DNA from: CAVQBP01 sp963848195
Lineage (GTDB): Bacteria > Bacteroidota > Ignavibacteria > Ignavibacteriales > Ignavibacteriaceae
DNA length: 64,000 nt
Assembly (NCBI GenBank): GCA_963848195.1
Contig: CAWKCY010000019.1
Location: 124,001-188,000, forward strand
Direction of reading: 5' to 3'
How positions within the stretch are numbered: the stretch's first letter is position 1; each line of letters starts with the position of its first letter. Position numbers and translations under genes: made by a program. The notes beneath the pieces were generated by a model. That model made no database searches, was not told the origin of the DNA, and saw only the letters and a list, made by a program, of their open reading frames with translations. This document shows, one piece after another, positions 28,564 to 38,633 of this stretch.

Positions 28564-30991
28564 TTACTGAAATCCTAACTTGTAAATTTTTCTGAAGATC
28601 ATTAAAGAGCTCAATCCATTTAGCATAATCACCGCCTTCATTTTCAATTTGGCTTTTGATTTTATTAAGACCATTTTTTGAAATATAAAATAATAAATTT
28701 TGTGCTTTCCATAAGTTGAGATCAAAGGAAAGTTCTCTTAAAGCCATAAGAGATGTATTTATTTCTTCCATTAATTCAGTAATTTCAGGCTGTTCTTTAA
28801 AGATTTCCATTAAATAATTAATTTTTTGACTTGCAGTATAACTTAGTTCCGTTTTATTCAATTCTATAGACCAACTCTTAGCTTCATTCGACAACCTTAA
28901 TAATTTTTCAATATCAATTGTTCCTGCATCTTCAAGCATTCGTTTAAAATCGGTATTAATAATAAACTCTACTGCAGTTAATAATGGTTTGGGAAGAGGA
29001 GTTCCTGTTTCCTTCATTGCTTGCATGAGGGGATAATGATTCTCATAAATTTGCCGAAATGAAAACTCAATATCTGCTAAAGTATTTTCCATAATTTTAT
29101 TGAAAACTTTCCTGTTTTCATCTTTAAACAAATGCCATAATGAATAGCTATGGGTACCAAAATATTTCTCAATAGACAAAATGATCTCTGCAATATTCAA
29201 TTTTAAGAAAGAATTTGCCAAGGCTTTATGCATTTTTTCATATTTTTCATCCGAAAGACTTTCTCTAACACCTCCGTTCAGGTTTTGATCACCCATATGA
29301 AGAAAAGCATAACTAATTGTTTTTTCATCGTTTGTTATTCTTGACCTCATTACTGCTCTGCCTATTATAATCTTTAGTCTTCCTGCTTCTTTGAAATCCC
29401 GTTCAATATCTTCAACATCATAGCAGTAAATCCTGGTCCTATCGGAATATTCTTCAAACAGGGAAGATACTGCATAATGAGCAGCAACTCTCTGCAGATC
29501 GATTATAGCGGGTTTAACAAATCTTTCATAAACCATTTTAGCATTTTTTAGTTCGGGAATATTGCTGGGAATCTTTTTAAGCAAATCCAGAAAATCTTTC
29601 TCGAGATTTATGCCGCTTACTTCATTTAAAAGCTGGATGGCTCGTGCAGCATAAAGAATAACCTGTACAGTTTCAATACCCGATATTTCATCAAAAAACC
29701 ATCCGCAGCTTGTATACATTAGAAGAGAATGCCGCTGAATCTCAAGAATTTTTAATATCCTTATTTTCTCCTCACCGGATAAATTATTAAAGCCGTTTGA
29801 AGATAAAAATTCATTAACATTCTCAGGAGATCTGTTTAGAATTACTTTTATATAATCATTTCTTAATTTCCAAATGTTTATATTAAACTGTCCATTAACT
29901 TTTTCATAAAATTGGATAAGAGTATCCCGCAGCCAGTCTAAAGCATTTCGAAGAGGGGCTCTCCATTCCTGATTCCATCCCTGTCGCCCCGAATTACAAC
30001 CACAATTACTCCGCCATCTTTCAACTCCATGTATGCAGCTCCATGAAGTATCTTCAATTATTTCAACTTCATATTCAGGAGGAAATTTTTCCAGGAATTC
30101 ACCATAAACTGTTAATTGAGCATAATTATTTGCTTCTATGTAATGAAGACAATATGCCAGCGCCATATCACCATGTTTCTGGTGATGACCGTATGTTTCA
30201 CCGTCCGTTGCAATATGAGCAATTTGAGCATATCCGGGTTTTTCATCGAGTGTACTTAACATTCTATTTGCAAGATTCTCACCATTTGACATTAAATCCC
30301 CAAAGGCAAGATCCTGAGAAATAATACCATCGTAAAAGAAAAGACTAATTGATTTGCCGGAAGGTAGATTGCATATATATGCCCTTCGCGGGTCAATCCT
30401 GGAATTTGAAACATCAAACCACTCCTCTTTATTAAGCTGCTTAACTCTACTAGCCTGCCTTGGAGCAAGTATAGTATATTTTATACCTTGTTCAACTAAA
30501 ACCTCCAGGGTTTCTGTATCTACAGCGGTTTCAGCCAGCCACATCCCTTCCGGTTTTCTCCCGAACCTGTATTTAAAATCTTCTATTCCCCAAATTACCT
30601 GTGTTTCTTTATCTTTTCTATTAGCCAGTGGCATAATTAAATGATTATATACCTGTGCAATTGCAGAGCCATGCCCGGAAAACCTTCTCTGGCTTTCTCT
30701 GTCTGCATGTTTGATTGCAGCATAAACATCGGGTGCATGAGTTTCAATCCATGAAAGAAGGGTAGGGCCAAAATTAAAACTAATTCTAGAATAATTGTTT
30801 ATTATTTCCATAACTGTTTTGCCAGAGCCTAATATACGTGCAGCAGTATTAGGGCTATAGCATTCGGCTGTAATTCGTTCGTTCCAATCTCTATAAGGAT
30901 ACGCAGAATCCTGTACTTCAATTTCTTCCAACCATGGATTTTCTCTCGGGGGTTGGTAAAAATGACCATGAATACATACATACCTATTCAT
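28526..30991 (-). CDS. GH57 alpha-amylase-like glycoside hydrolase with DUF3536 region
   Basis: 821 residues. N-terminal GH57 barrel: YVCIHGHFYQPPRENPWLEE, PEGMWLAETAVDTETLEVL (the WLAE segment carries the nucleophile Glu) and IATDGETYGHHQKHGD (catalytic Asp). The long helical C-terminal part corresponds to the DUF3536 type often found with this subgroup. It probably cuts or transfers alpha-1,4-glucans in the cytoplasm. Its gene lies between treZ (3 bp after it) and treY (38-bp overlap). That placement suggests it supplies maltodextrins of suitable length to the TreY/TreZ pair. Exact specificity is unknown. Confidence 0.9.
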   Translation of the reverse strand: MNRYVCIHGHFYQPPRENPWLEEIEVQDSAYPYRDWNERITAECYSPNTAARILGSGKTVMEIINNYSRISFNFGPTLLSWIETHAPDVYAAIKHADRESQRRFSGHGSAIAQVYNHLIMPLANRKDKETQVIWGIEDFKYRFGRKPEGMWLAETAVDTETLEVLVEQGIKYTILAPRQASRVKQLNKEEWFDVSNSRIDPRRAYICNLPSGKSISLFFYDGIISQDLAFGDLMSNGENLANRMLSTLDEKPGYAQIAHIATDGETYGHHQKHGDMALAYCLHYIEANNYAQLTVYGEFLEKFPPEYEVEIIEDTSWSCIHGVERWRSNCGCNSGRQGWNQEWRAPLRNALDWLRDTLIQFYEKVNGQFNINIWKLRNDYIKVILNRSPENVNEFLSSNGFNNLSGEEKIRILKILEIQRHSLLMYTSCGWFFDEISGIETVQVILYAARAIQLLNEVSGINLEKDFLDLLKKIPSNIPELKNAKMVYERFVKPAIIDLQRVAAHYAVSSLFEEYSDRTRIYCYDVEDIERDFKEAGRLKIIIGRAVMRSRITNDEKTISYAFLHMGDQNLNGGVRESLSDEKYEKMHKALANSFLKLNIAEIILSIEKYFGTHSYSLWHLFKDENRKVFNKIMENTLADIEFSFRQIYENHYPLMQAMKETGTPLPKPLLTAVEFIINTDFKRMLEDAGTIDIEKLLRLSNEAKSWSIELNKTELSYTASQKINYLMEIFKEQPEITELMEEINTSLMALRELSFDLNLWKAQNLLFYISKNGLNKIKSQIENEGGDYAKWIELFNDLQKNLQVRISVNAHPEINIQAAV

Positions 30992-30994
30992 AAA

Positions 30995-32822
30995 TTACTC
31001 CAATTCGTATAGTGATATACTAAATTCTTTAATTGTAATATTTTGTTCTTTCCCCAGAACCTTTTCAGGGGTTGAAGGTCCTGGACCTTCCCACTTTTCA
31101 TCTGCGGAATCTAATATTTTTTTCCATTTTCCTGTGGAAAACGAAACTTTAGTCGTAAAAACTTCTTCATTAAAATTTAAAATTGCAGTTACTTTACTTC
31201 CTTTATTGGACCTCGTCAATACTATTATACTATCTTTTTCGGTTCTATCCGCTTTAAAATCTTTTCTGTCAAATGAAAAAAATGCTTTATTTTTTTTTCT
31301 TAAGTTTATTAAATATTTATAAAATTCAATTAATACTTTGTGCTGCCCCTCATTTGCCATCTCCATATTAAGTTTTGATCTAAGGAAAGTGGCCTCACTT
31401 TGCGGATCCGGTATTCCATCTTTCCATTGAAAAGATAAAAATTCCTCTTTTCTTCCTTTTCTTACTGCATCAATTAGATTTTGATCATTAAAGCTTACAA
31501 AATACAGAAATGGATTATTTTCATTATATTCCTGCCCCATAAATATCAGAGGTATATAAGGGGAGAGCAGCAAAGCAGCAGCGGCTAATTTTGCTTGTTC
31601 AAATGAAATTAGTTGAGACAGCCTTTCTCCCAGCGCTCTATTTCCAACCTGATCATGGTTTTGAAGATTTATAACGAATTGGTCAGGACTCCTATTTAAA
31701 GCGTAATTTCCGTGAGTTCTTCTCCTATATTTTGAGTATTGGCCTGTATAAACGAAGGTATTATTAATAGAATTTATTAAATCGACGGTTGTTCCAAAAT
31801 CTTCATAATAGCCCTGGCGTTCTTTTGTCAACAAAGAATGGATGGAATGATGAAAGTCATCGCTCCATTGAGCATCAATTCCATAACCATACTCCTTAAC
31901 TGATCTGATAATTTTGTCATCATTCAAATCACTTTCTGCAATCAGGAATAATTTTTTGCCCAATTTATCAGAAAGTTTTCCGGTTTCTCCAGCAAGTTCC
32001 TGTAAAAAATGTTTTGCGCTCATATCATATATTCTATCAATTGCATCTAGACGAAGGGCATCTATATGAAAATTATAAAACCAGTACTATAGCATTTTCA
32101 ATAAAATAGTTCCTAACAAAACCGGAATCAGGACCATCAAAATTGAGGGCGTCTCCCCATGGGGAATGATACATAGGATTAAAGTAAGAACCATACTGCC
32201 CCGTATAATTTCCTTCCGGGCCGAAATGGTTATATACAACATCTAAGATGAAGGCAATTCCGGCATTATGACATGCATCTATTAATTTTTTTAAGTTATC
32301 AGGACCTCCATAACTGTTTTGCGGAGCAAAATGATAGACTCCATCATAACCCCAGTTACGGTTTCCGGGAAACTGAGCAACGGGCATTAATTCTACAGCC
32401 GTAATCCCTAAATTTTTTATATATTGCAATTTTGAAATAATTCCTTCAAAAGTTCCTTCTCTTGTAAAAGTACCTGTATGAATTTCATAAATAATATAAT
32501 CTTTCAACTCTAGGTTTTTCCAATTCTTATCACTCCACTTAAAATACGAATGATCTACAACAGCCGAAGCATTATGAACACCATCAGGCTGAAAATTAGA
32601 GGCTGGATCAGGTCTTTCATCACCAGTATTTATTTTATAATAGTACCGCGTTCCCGGTGGAATATTATCAACTTTAATTCCCCAATAGTTAAATTCATCT
32701 CTCTCCAATCTTATTAATTTTTCTTGCGGAGAAATAATTTTGAGAGCTAAATCTTGGGCAAAAGGCGCCCATACTTTAAATTCACACCACCCATTCTTTA
32801 AATAGTTTGCACCTATTTTCAT
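30995..32822 (-). CDS. treZ: Malto-oligosyltrehalose trehalohydrolase (one frame break)
   Basis: Two frames, 32822-32073 and 32023-30995, make one TreZ of about 600 residues. The N-terminal CBM48-like domain starts MKIGANYLKNGWCEFKVWAP. The barrel has IYEIHTGTFTREGTFEGII, NRNWGYDGVYHFAPQNSYGG and DVVYNHFGPEGN. After the break come FHIDALRLDAIDRIYD (nucleophile Asp), LFLIAESDLND (acid Glu) and NLQNHDQVGNRALGERL. TreZ releases trehalose from the TreY product. At about 32087 one extra base turns the expected ENAIYWFYNFHIDALRL into a short tail ending VLVL-stop. Both halves are otherwise intact. It may be a sequence error or a recent lesion. The following GH57 start is 3 bp after the stop. Confidence 0.9.
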
Positions 32823-32955
32823 AATTCATTTTTAGACAATTAATATTACCGATTAGATATAAAAATTTAACACTTCACTTTAGTAATAGAAACTTAAAAA
32901 AGGGTCAGCAATGAACACGTGCTTAGTGACAAATTTACAGCTGAAAGGTTTTTTA

Positions 32956-35900
32956 TTAAAGATTTTTAGGCTTCGGACTTTCCTTCTTATCTTTTAAGTA
33001 TTTCTTTATATACTGAAGTCCCTTAAAAGGAATGTTCACCCATGGAGAGTTTTCGGTTATACATGAAGCAAGTTCAAGTAAAATTTTTTCTAAAAAGTAG
33101 AAATGAAATAAATATTCAATTTCTTCATTCTCTCCGGGAAGAAAATCGGCATTCTCAACTGTTTTAAGATAAGAAGACAGGAATCTATTCCCAACATAAA
33201 GCCACCACTGTTGTGCGAACAATTCAGATTTTGCATTTTCAGCTTTCCCCTGTATGTCATCGGTAAAAGATGCGACAAAGGCTGCAAAATGAAAAGACCA
33301 TATCATTGAAGCAACATCCCTTAATGCCGATCTTTTTAATCTTCTTTCACTTATAGGTACATTGGCAGGACCTTCGAAATTAGTTATAATAAAATCCTTT
33401 CCGGTGAAGAGTATCTGCTTCAAATGATAATCACCATGAATTCTAATCCTCTTTGCGCTTATTTTATCTTTTAACATTTCAGCAATAAAATCAATTATAT
33501 CCTCTTCAAATTCAAGAATTTTTACTGCTTCTTTCTGAAGATTCTTATCAAAGTTATTCATATGCTTTTTTATCAATCTAAAAGTATTTTTAACGTTACT
33601 TCTCAATGATTGATAAACCGACCTCTGATAAAAAGATGAGTATGTTTCGGGGTGAAAAGCCTTCTCTTCATAATTAGAACTAAGTGCAAGATGAAGCTGA
33701 CCTGTCCTTTCACCTAAAAGACCAGCCATTTCCATATAAATATTATCCACTGCATCTGCGATTGCCACTCCATTTCTTATTTTGGAGGGATCAACAAACA
33801 AGCTGGTTAAAGATTTTATCCGCCTCTTTTTTGCTTTATTATTTATATATAGGTTTTCAAAATATTTTTTTGCGGCATCGAGAAAATAGACCCATCCGTT
33901 TCCCTGGTTAGGAATGTATTTTTTCATTACTCCAATAGTAAGAGGATCACTGTTGACTTGTTCATATGTTATTTTACCGGCATATTGATGAATATTTTGA
34001 AATGGTGTTTTGTTTGATAAGAAAGACAATATTTCGGCTCCAGGGTTTACTCCTTCTTCAAGCCTTCTATATAATTTAAGAACTAGGCTCTCATTATATA
34101 AAATAATTATTTCTTTACTGTCGGTCTTTAACAATTTTGAATTTCCAAATTGTCTGCTATCGGCAAATAATTTTTGTAAATCTTTTTCTTTTGCAAAATA
34201 TAATTCACCTCTATTTCCCTTTATAACTCTTCTAACGGAGACAGCCTGCATAAAATTTTGCCGGAACATGGCATCAAATATTCCGTCAAATACAATCATT
34301 TGATTACTTTCCGCATCCTTAAACTCAGCCATAACAGCAGGCGCATTTTCATACAAAACAGCTCCGCTGAACGCAATAGCATTATTTGTTACAGGTAAAA
34401 GATAAATCTCCGGTAATTCGTCGACATAAAAAACTTTTAAAATTAAAATGATATCTTTGCTTGATAATTGAATTTTATCGTGGATAAGGATACTTTCAAT
34501 TTTAAACTCACCTTTTTTAAACCAGCTCGTTTGCTCTATATATTCAAGGAAAAATTTTGACTTAAAAACATCATCTTCATTTAAGACTTCTGGAATAATC
34601 TTGTCCTTTTTTACCCCTTCTTGCTGATTTATTTTTTTAAGCTCAAACCAGTAATGATCATATGGACTTAAGGTAAGCATATAGTATAATTCACCAATTG
34701 GAGGGAACTTATTTATACTGAATGTTTCAACAGGGGTATAACCTAAAAATTTTGATAGATCTAGTTCCACAACCTGGGAAAAACGAGAAAGGTTTGCAAC
34801 TACAAGGATTATTTCATCGCCATAAGTTCTTAAAAATGCAATAACTTTAGGATTCTGGGGAGAGAGAAATTCTATTTTGCCGCTGCCAAAAGCTCTATAT
34901 CTTTTTCTTATCCCGAGAGCCTTTTTCATCCACCATAATAATGAAGAATTATTTCTTTGCTGAACCTCAACATTGATGGCTTCATAATGGTATTCCGGGT
35001 CAATAATTATGGGCAGATAAAGCTTCTGAGGATTGGCATCAGAAAAACCTGCATTTCTATCTGAATTCCACTGCATAGGAGTACGGACACCGTTCCTATC
35101 GCCGAGATAATAATTATCTCCCATCCCAATTTCATCACCATAGTAAATGACAGGAGTTCCGGGTAATGAAAATAATAAGATATTAAGAAGTTCAATTTTT
35201 CTTCTATTGTTCTCAACTAAGGGTGCTAAACGTCTGCGAATTCCGAAATTTAACCGGGCACGGTTATCTTTAGCAAAAAAACGGTACATATAATCACGTT
35301 CTTCATCAGTTACCATTTCCAGAGTTAATTCGTCATGATTTCTGAGAAACATAGCCCATTGACAATTTTCTGGTATATCCGGAGTTTGTTCCAGAATATC
35401 TATTATTGGAAATCTGTCTTCCATTTGAATAGCCATATACATTCTCGGCATCAGAGGGAAATGAAATGCCATCTGGCACTCATCTCCGCTGCCAAAGTAA
35501 GTAACAGCATCTTCAGGCCACTGATTTGCTTCAGCTAATAGCATCTTATCTTTATATTTTTCTGAAATATGCTTGTTTAATTTCTTTAGAAATTCATGGG
35601 TTTCTGGTAAATTTTCGCAACTAGTCCCTTCGCGTTCATATAGGTATGGAACAGCATCTAATCTTAATCCATCAACCCCCATTTCAAACCAGAAGTCGAC
35701 TGCTCTAAAAAGAAATTTATGTACCTCAGGGTTTTCGAAATTTAAATCTGGCTGATGTGAATAAAAACGATGCCAGTAGTAGGCTTTGGCAACGGGTTCC
35801 CATGACCAATTTGAAGATTCGAAATCATTAAAAATAATGCGTGCATCCAAATATTTATCAGGAGTATCGGTCCATACATAAAAATTTCTTTGTGGGGAAT

Positions 35901-36348
35901 CCGGAGGACTTTTTCGTGCTTTTTGAAATAATTCATGCTGATCGGAAGTATGATTAAGAACTAATTCTGTTATAACCTTTATACCTCTTCTATGTGCTTC
36001 TTTAAGAAACCGTTTAAAATCAGCGAGAATTCCATAATCGGGATTTATATCAAAATAATCTGAAATATCATAGCCATCATCTTTCATAGGCGAAGGATAA
36101 AAAGGAAGAATCCAAATTATATTTACACCTAAATCTTTGATATAATCGAGCTTTTCAATAAGGCCGTTAAAATCTCCTATCCCATCATCATTACTGTCGC
36201 GGAAGGCTTTGATATGAACCTGGTATATAATTCCATCCTTATACCAGAATGAATCCTCTTCAGGGTGAAAAACCTGGTATGCCGGTGCCTTTATATTTTC
36301 TGTATTTGTTTTAACATCAAGTTCACGACTAACAGTATTCTCGTCCAT
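32956..36348 (-). CDS. treS: Trehalose synthase-maltokinase fusion with altered kinase metal loop
   Basis: 1130 residues. Residues about 30-590 are TreS (GH13): FWYKDGIIYQVHIKAFRDSN, GLRLDAVPYLYEREG with nucleophile Asp, LLAEANQWPED with acid Glu, and MFLRNHDELTLEMV. This part interconverts trehalose and maltose. Residues about 600-1120 are a maltokinase domain with IRIHGDYHLKQILFTG, then FIITNFEGPANVPISERR and LRDVASMIWSF. The catalytic HGD Asp (about 973) is kept, but the metal-binding DFEGEP motif reads NFEGPA, with Asn990 encoded by AAT. Phosphorylation of maltose may therefore be lost. It is the first gene of the trehalose operon, with 133 bp before treZ. Domain order is as in known TreS-Mak fusions. 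Confidence 0.92.
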   Translation of the reverse strand: MDENTVSRELDVKTNTENIKAPAYQVFHPEEDSFWYKDGIIYQVHIKAFRDSNDDGIGDFNGLIEKLDYIKDLGVNIIWILPFYPSPMKDDGYDISDYFDINPDYGILADFKRFLKEAHRRGIKVITELVLNHTSDQHELFQKARKSPPDSPQRNFYVWTDTPDKYLDARIIFNDFESSNWSWEPVAKAYYWHRFYSHQPDLNFENPEVHKFLFRAVDFWFEMGVDGLRLDAVPYLYEREGTSCENLPETHEFLKKLNKHISEKYKDKMLLAEANQWPEDAVTYFGSGDECQMAFHFPLMPRMYMAIQMEDRFPIIDILEQTPDIPENCQWAMFLRNHDELTLEMVTDEERDYMYRFFAKDNRARLNFGIRRRLAPLVENNRRKIELLNILLFSLPGTPVIYYGDEIGMGDNYYLGDRNGVRTPMQWNSDRNAGFSDANPQKLYLPIIIDPEYHYEAINVEVQQRNNSSLLWWMKKALGIRKRYRAFGSGKIEFLSPQNPKVIAFLRTYGDEIILVVANLSRFSQVVELDLSKFLGYTPVETFSINKFPPIGELYYMLTLSPYDHYWFELKKINQQEGVKKDKIIPEVLNEDDVFKSKFFLEYIEQTSWFKKGEFKIESILIHDKIQLSSKDIILILKVFYVDELPEIYLLPVTNNAIAFSGAVLYENAPAVMAEFKDAESNQMIVFDGIFDAMFRQNFMQAVSVRRVIKGNRGELYFAKEKDLQKLFADSRQFGNSKLLKTDSKEIIILYNESLVLKLYRRLEEGVNPGAEILSFLSNKTPFQNIHQYAGKITYEQVNSDPLTIGVMKKYIPNQGNGWVYFLDAAKKYFENLYINNKAKKRRIKSLTSLFVDPSKIRNGVAIADAVDNIYMEMAGLLGERTGQLHLALSSNYEEKAFHPETYSSFYQRSVYQSLRSNVKNTFRLIKKHMNNFDKNLQKEAVKILEFEEDIIDFIAEMLKDKISAKRIRIHGDYHLKQILFTGKDFIITNFEGPANVPISERRLKRSALRDVASMIWSFHFAAFVASFTDDIQGKAENAKSELFAQQWWLYVGNRFLSSYLKTVENADFLPGENEEIEYLFHFYFLEKILLELASCITENSPWVNIPFKGLQYIKKYLKDKKESPKPKNL

Positions 36349-36448
36349 TTATTCAATGTCTCCGGAGATTGATAAAATGTTATAAAAAATAAAATATAAT
36401 AATTATATCAATATTTCAAAATGATTTCCGGTGTATAGTAAAATCTAT

Positions 36449-38425
36449 TTATCGGTTATTCTTTTTATTTATTTCTTTCAATAACGTCAGTGCATCTTTA
36501 TTTGAGGGATTAACTTTTAATACCTCACTTAATTCTTCAAGCGCCTTATTATTATCATCCATTTGATAATAGGCTAGAGCAATATTATAGTGGATATTTT
36601 CGATTTCTGAAGGTGAAAACTGACGTGAACTATAATTTCTATCCCTTAAGCAGCTATTTAAATATTGTAATGCCCTTTCGGGCTTTTTGAGGTTAATATT
36701 TGTCAGACCTAATCTATATCTTAAATACTGATTATCTTCCAATAAAAATGCTTTTTTGTAACTGTCATCCGCATCTGAATATAATTTTAGTTGGTAATAT
36801 ATATCTCCTATAATTGATAAAAGGTTTGTGTTTGTATCATCTGTTATTAATATAGCTTTGTATTCCTTAAGAGCATTTTCCAATTCATTCTTTCCCAAAT
36901 ATTCTTTTGCTGCCAATACATGGGCCATTCCCCAGGAAACCTGATTACCAGTAACGTAATTATATGCAATCTGCTCATTACTATTTGTAGGTTTAAATAC
37001 AAATTCACTGTCAACCGGACTAAATGGAGGTCTGCTTTTAAGTTTCATAATTTTTATTTTCCCTATTAAACTATCAAGAGATGTAACCGAAGATTGCTGC
37101 CATAAAAGGCTGTCATTCTCTGTTAATGCCGGCGATAACCCTATCAAGTGATTATTTTTAATTGTCTGAAACCAGGTTTTCGCTAATAGGAAATACCCTC
37201 GAATATTAGGATGAACATGATCAACCAATAATTCATTACCAATAATTTCATGTGGAGAATTTTGTTTGAAGTTTTTATTAACATCCGATAGCGGTACTTT
37301 ATACTCTGAAGCCATTTCTTTAATAATTTCATTAAATTCGGACGGAGCACGAAATCTTAAACCGTCAAGATTTTTAGCCAGATTGTATTGATTCTCAGCT
37401 TCTCTATAATTTTTTAAATTATAATAACAATTGCCTATTTGATAATGAATATCCGCAGGCAATGAATCGATTGATAAAGCTTCTTCAAAATAATTTAGGG
37501 CGGATTTATAATTTTTGTCTTTTATTAATGTAAGTCCGCTATTATAGTAATCATTCCATCTACTTTTTTGTGAATCTTTCAAATCATCCGAATGCATTGA
37601 TACAAACGGGGGTAAATCATTCTCATTTGTAACCAGTGTTGATATAATAACCGGTATTTTATTTTCTATAGCTCTATCAATTATTTCTTTATAATTATCC
37701 TTGAAACTATTTTTTGCAGTATTATATTCTCTGCCGTGAAACTTAATAGATTTATTCTCTACCATCTGTTCCATTAGCAGTTTATCTTCTTCGTCATTAG
37801 GTGCCTTGAAATAGTTTGAAATGGAGGAGATAATACTTCTGATTAATTGAAAGGTTTTAAATTGCTGCATCCAAAGATAACTTTTAATAAGCCACCTGCT
37901 CCCTCCGATTGATATTGTTGAACCTATTCCAAAAGCGCCATAAAATTCATTTTGTCCCATATAAATAATAAAGAGATCCGGTTTATAGCTTCGCAACTCA
38001 TTTACAAATTCTGCAACAGTATAACTATTTGTTGCTGCAATTGCAGTATTGATAACTTCAACATTTTTACCAGGGAGAGCATCTATCAATCTGTCTCTTA
38101 AAAATTCCGAGGGTATTGCATTATATTCATATGGAAACCCTGCTGTGGTTGAAGCACCAAAACAAAATAACCTTACGGTATTTGATGATTTATTGACTTC
38201 AAAATAATCATGAGACCCTTTCCGGTAAAAGAGACGGTTTTCATCGAAATATCTATTTCCAACCAATTGATTCATTGTATAATAATTTTTATCATTTCGA
38301 TTTATTGTAGCTACAATGCTCAAGTCATGTCCGTATCCTATTAATCTCAGTATTGCTTCTAACAAAATTAAAATGATCAGAGGAATTAAGACGAGGATTA
38401 GTCGAAATATATTCTGTTTAGTCAC
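36449..38425 (-). CDS. Membrane-anchored SGNH hydrolase with TPR repeats
   Basis: 658 residues. An N-terminal hydrophobic helix (about 8-30) anchors the protein. The SGNH/GDSL hydrolase core has block I LFCFGASTTAGFP (Ser92), block III IIYMGQNEFYGAFG (Asn159) and block V LLVDHVHPNIRGYFLL with the DxxH pair. TPR units are inserted around residues 285-360, just before block V, and another array fills residues about 510-655. The catalytic set is complete, so an esterase or acetyl-transfer role outside the inner membrane is possible. It lies downstream of a terminator that follows the PorV-like gene, so it may have its own promoter. Substrate unknown. Confidence 0.8.
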   Translation of the reverse strand: MTKQNIFRLILVLIPLIILILLEAILRLIGYGHDLSIVATINRNDKNYYTMNQLVGNRYFDENRLFYRKGSHDYFEVNKSSNTVRLFCFGASTTAGFPYEYNAIPSEFLRDRLIDALPGKNVEVINTAIAATNSYTVAEFVNELRSYKPDLFIIYMGQNEFYGAFGIGSTISIGGSRWLIKSYLWMQQFKTFQLIRSIISSISNYFKAPNDEEDKLLMEQMVENKSIKFHGREYNTAKNSFKDNYKEIIDRAIENKIPVIISTLVTNENDLPPFVSMHSDDLKDSQKSRWNDYYNSGLTLIKDKNYKSALNYFEEALSIDSLPADIHYQIGNCYYNLKNYREAENQYNLAKNLDGLRFRAPSEFNEIIKEMASEYKVPLSDVNKNFKQNSPHEIIGNELLVDHVHPNIRGYFLLAKTWFQTIKNNHLIGLSPALTENDSLLWQQSSVTSLDSLIGKIKIMKLKSRPPFSPVDSEFVFKPTNSNEQIAYNYVTGNQVSWGMAHVLAAKEYLGKNELENALKEYKAILITDDTNTNLLSIIGDIYYQLKLYSDADDSYKKAFLLEDNQYLRYRLGLTNINLKKPERALQYLNSCLRDRNYSSRQFSPSEIENIHYNIALAYYQMDDNNKALEELSEVLKVNPSNKDALTLLKEINKKNNR

Positions 38426-38533
38426 TACAAAAACTATATAAAATTTAGATTTATTTACTAATTACGTTAAAAGTATTTATAAAAGTTACATAAAAAACCT
38501 CAACATTTCTAAAGATTGCTATTTAAAATAAAA

Positions 38534-38564
38534 AGTGCGGTTTATTAATGAAACAAACCGCACT
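38534..38564 (-). terminator. Terminator downstream of the PorV-like gene
   Basis: AGTGCGGTTT and AAACCGCACT form a perfect 10-bp stem around an 11-base loop. On the minus strand the stem is followed by TTTTTATTTT. It lies 70 bp after the PorV-like stop. A clear rho-independent terminator. Confidence 0.85.
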
Positions 38565-38633
38565 ATTAAATGTCTTTATTTTCTATGTGTAATCAGGCTT
38601 AGTACCTGGCATTCACTTCAGAATTAACTTTGC

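Noticed and set aside
30995..32822. Two separate GH13 genes at the treZ locus
   Set aside because: The two frames divide one TreZ in the middle of the conserved nucleophile region; the second has no N-terminal barrel strands.
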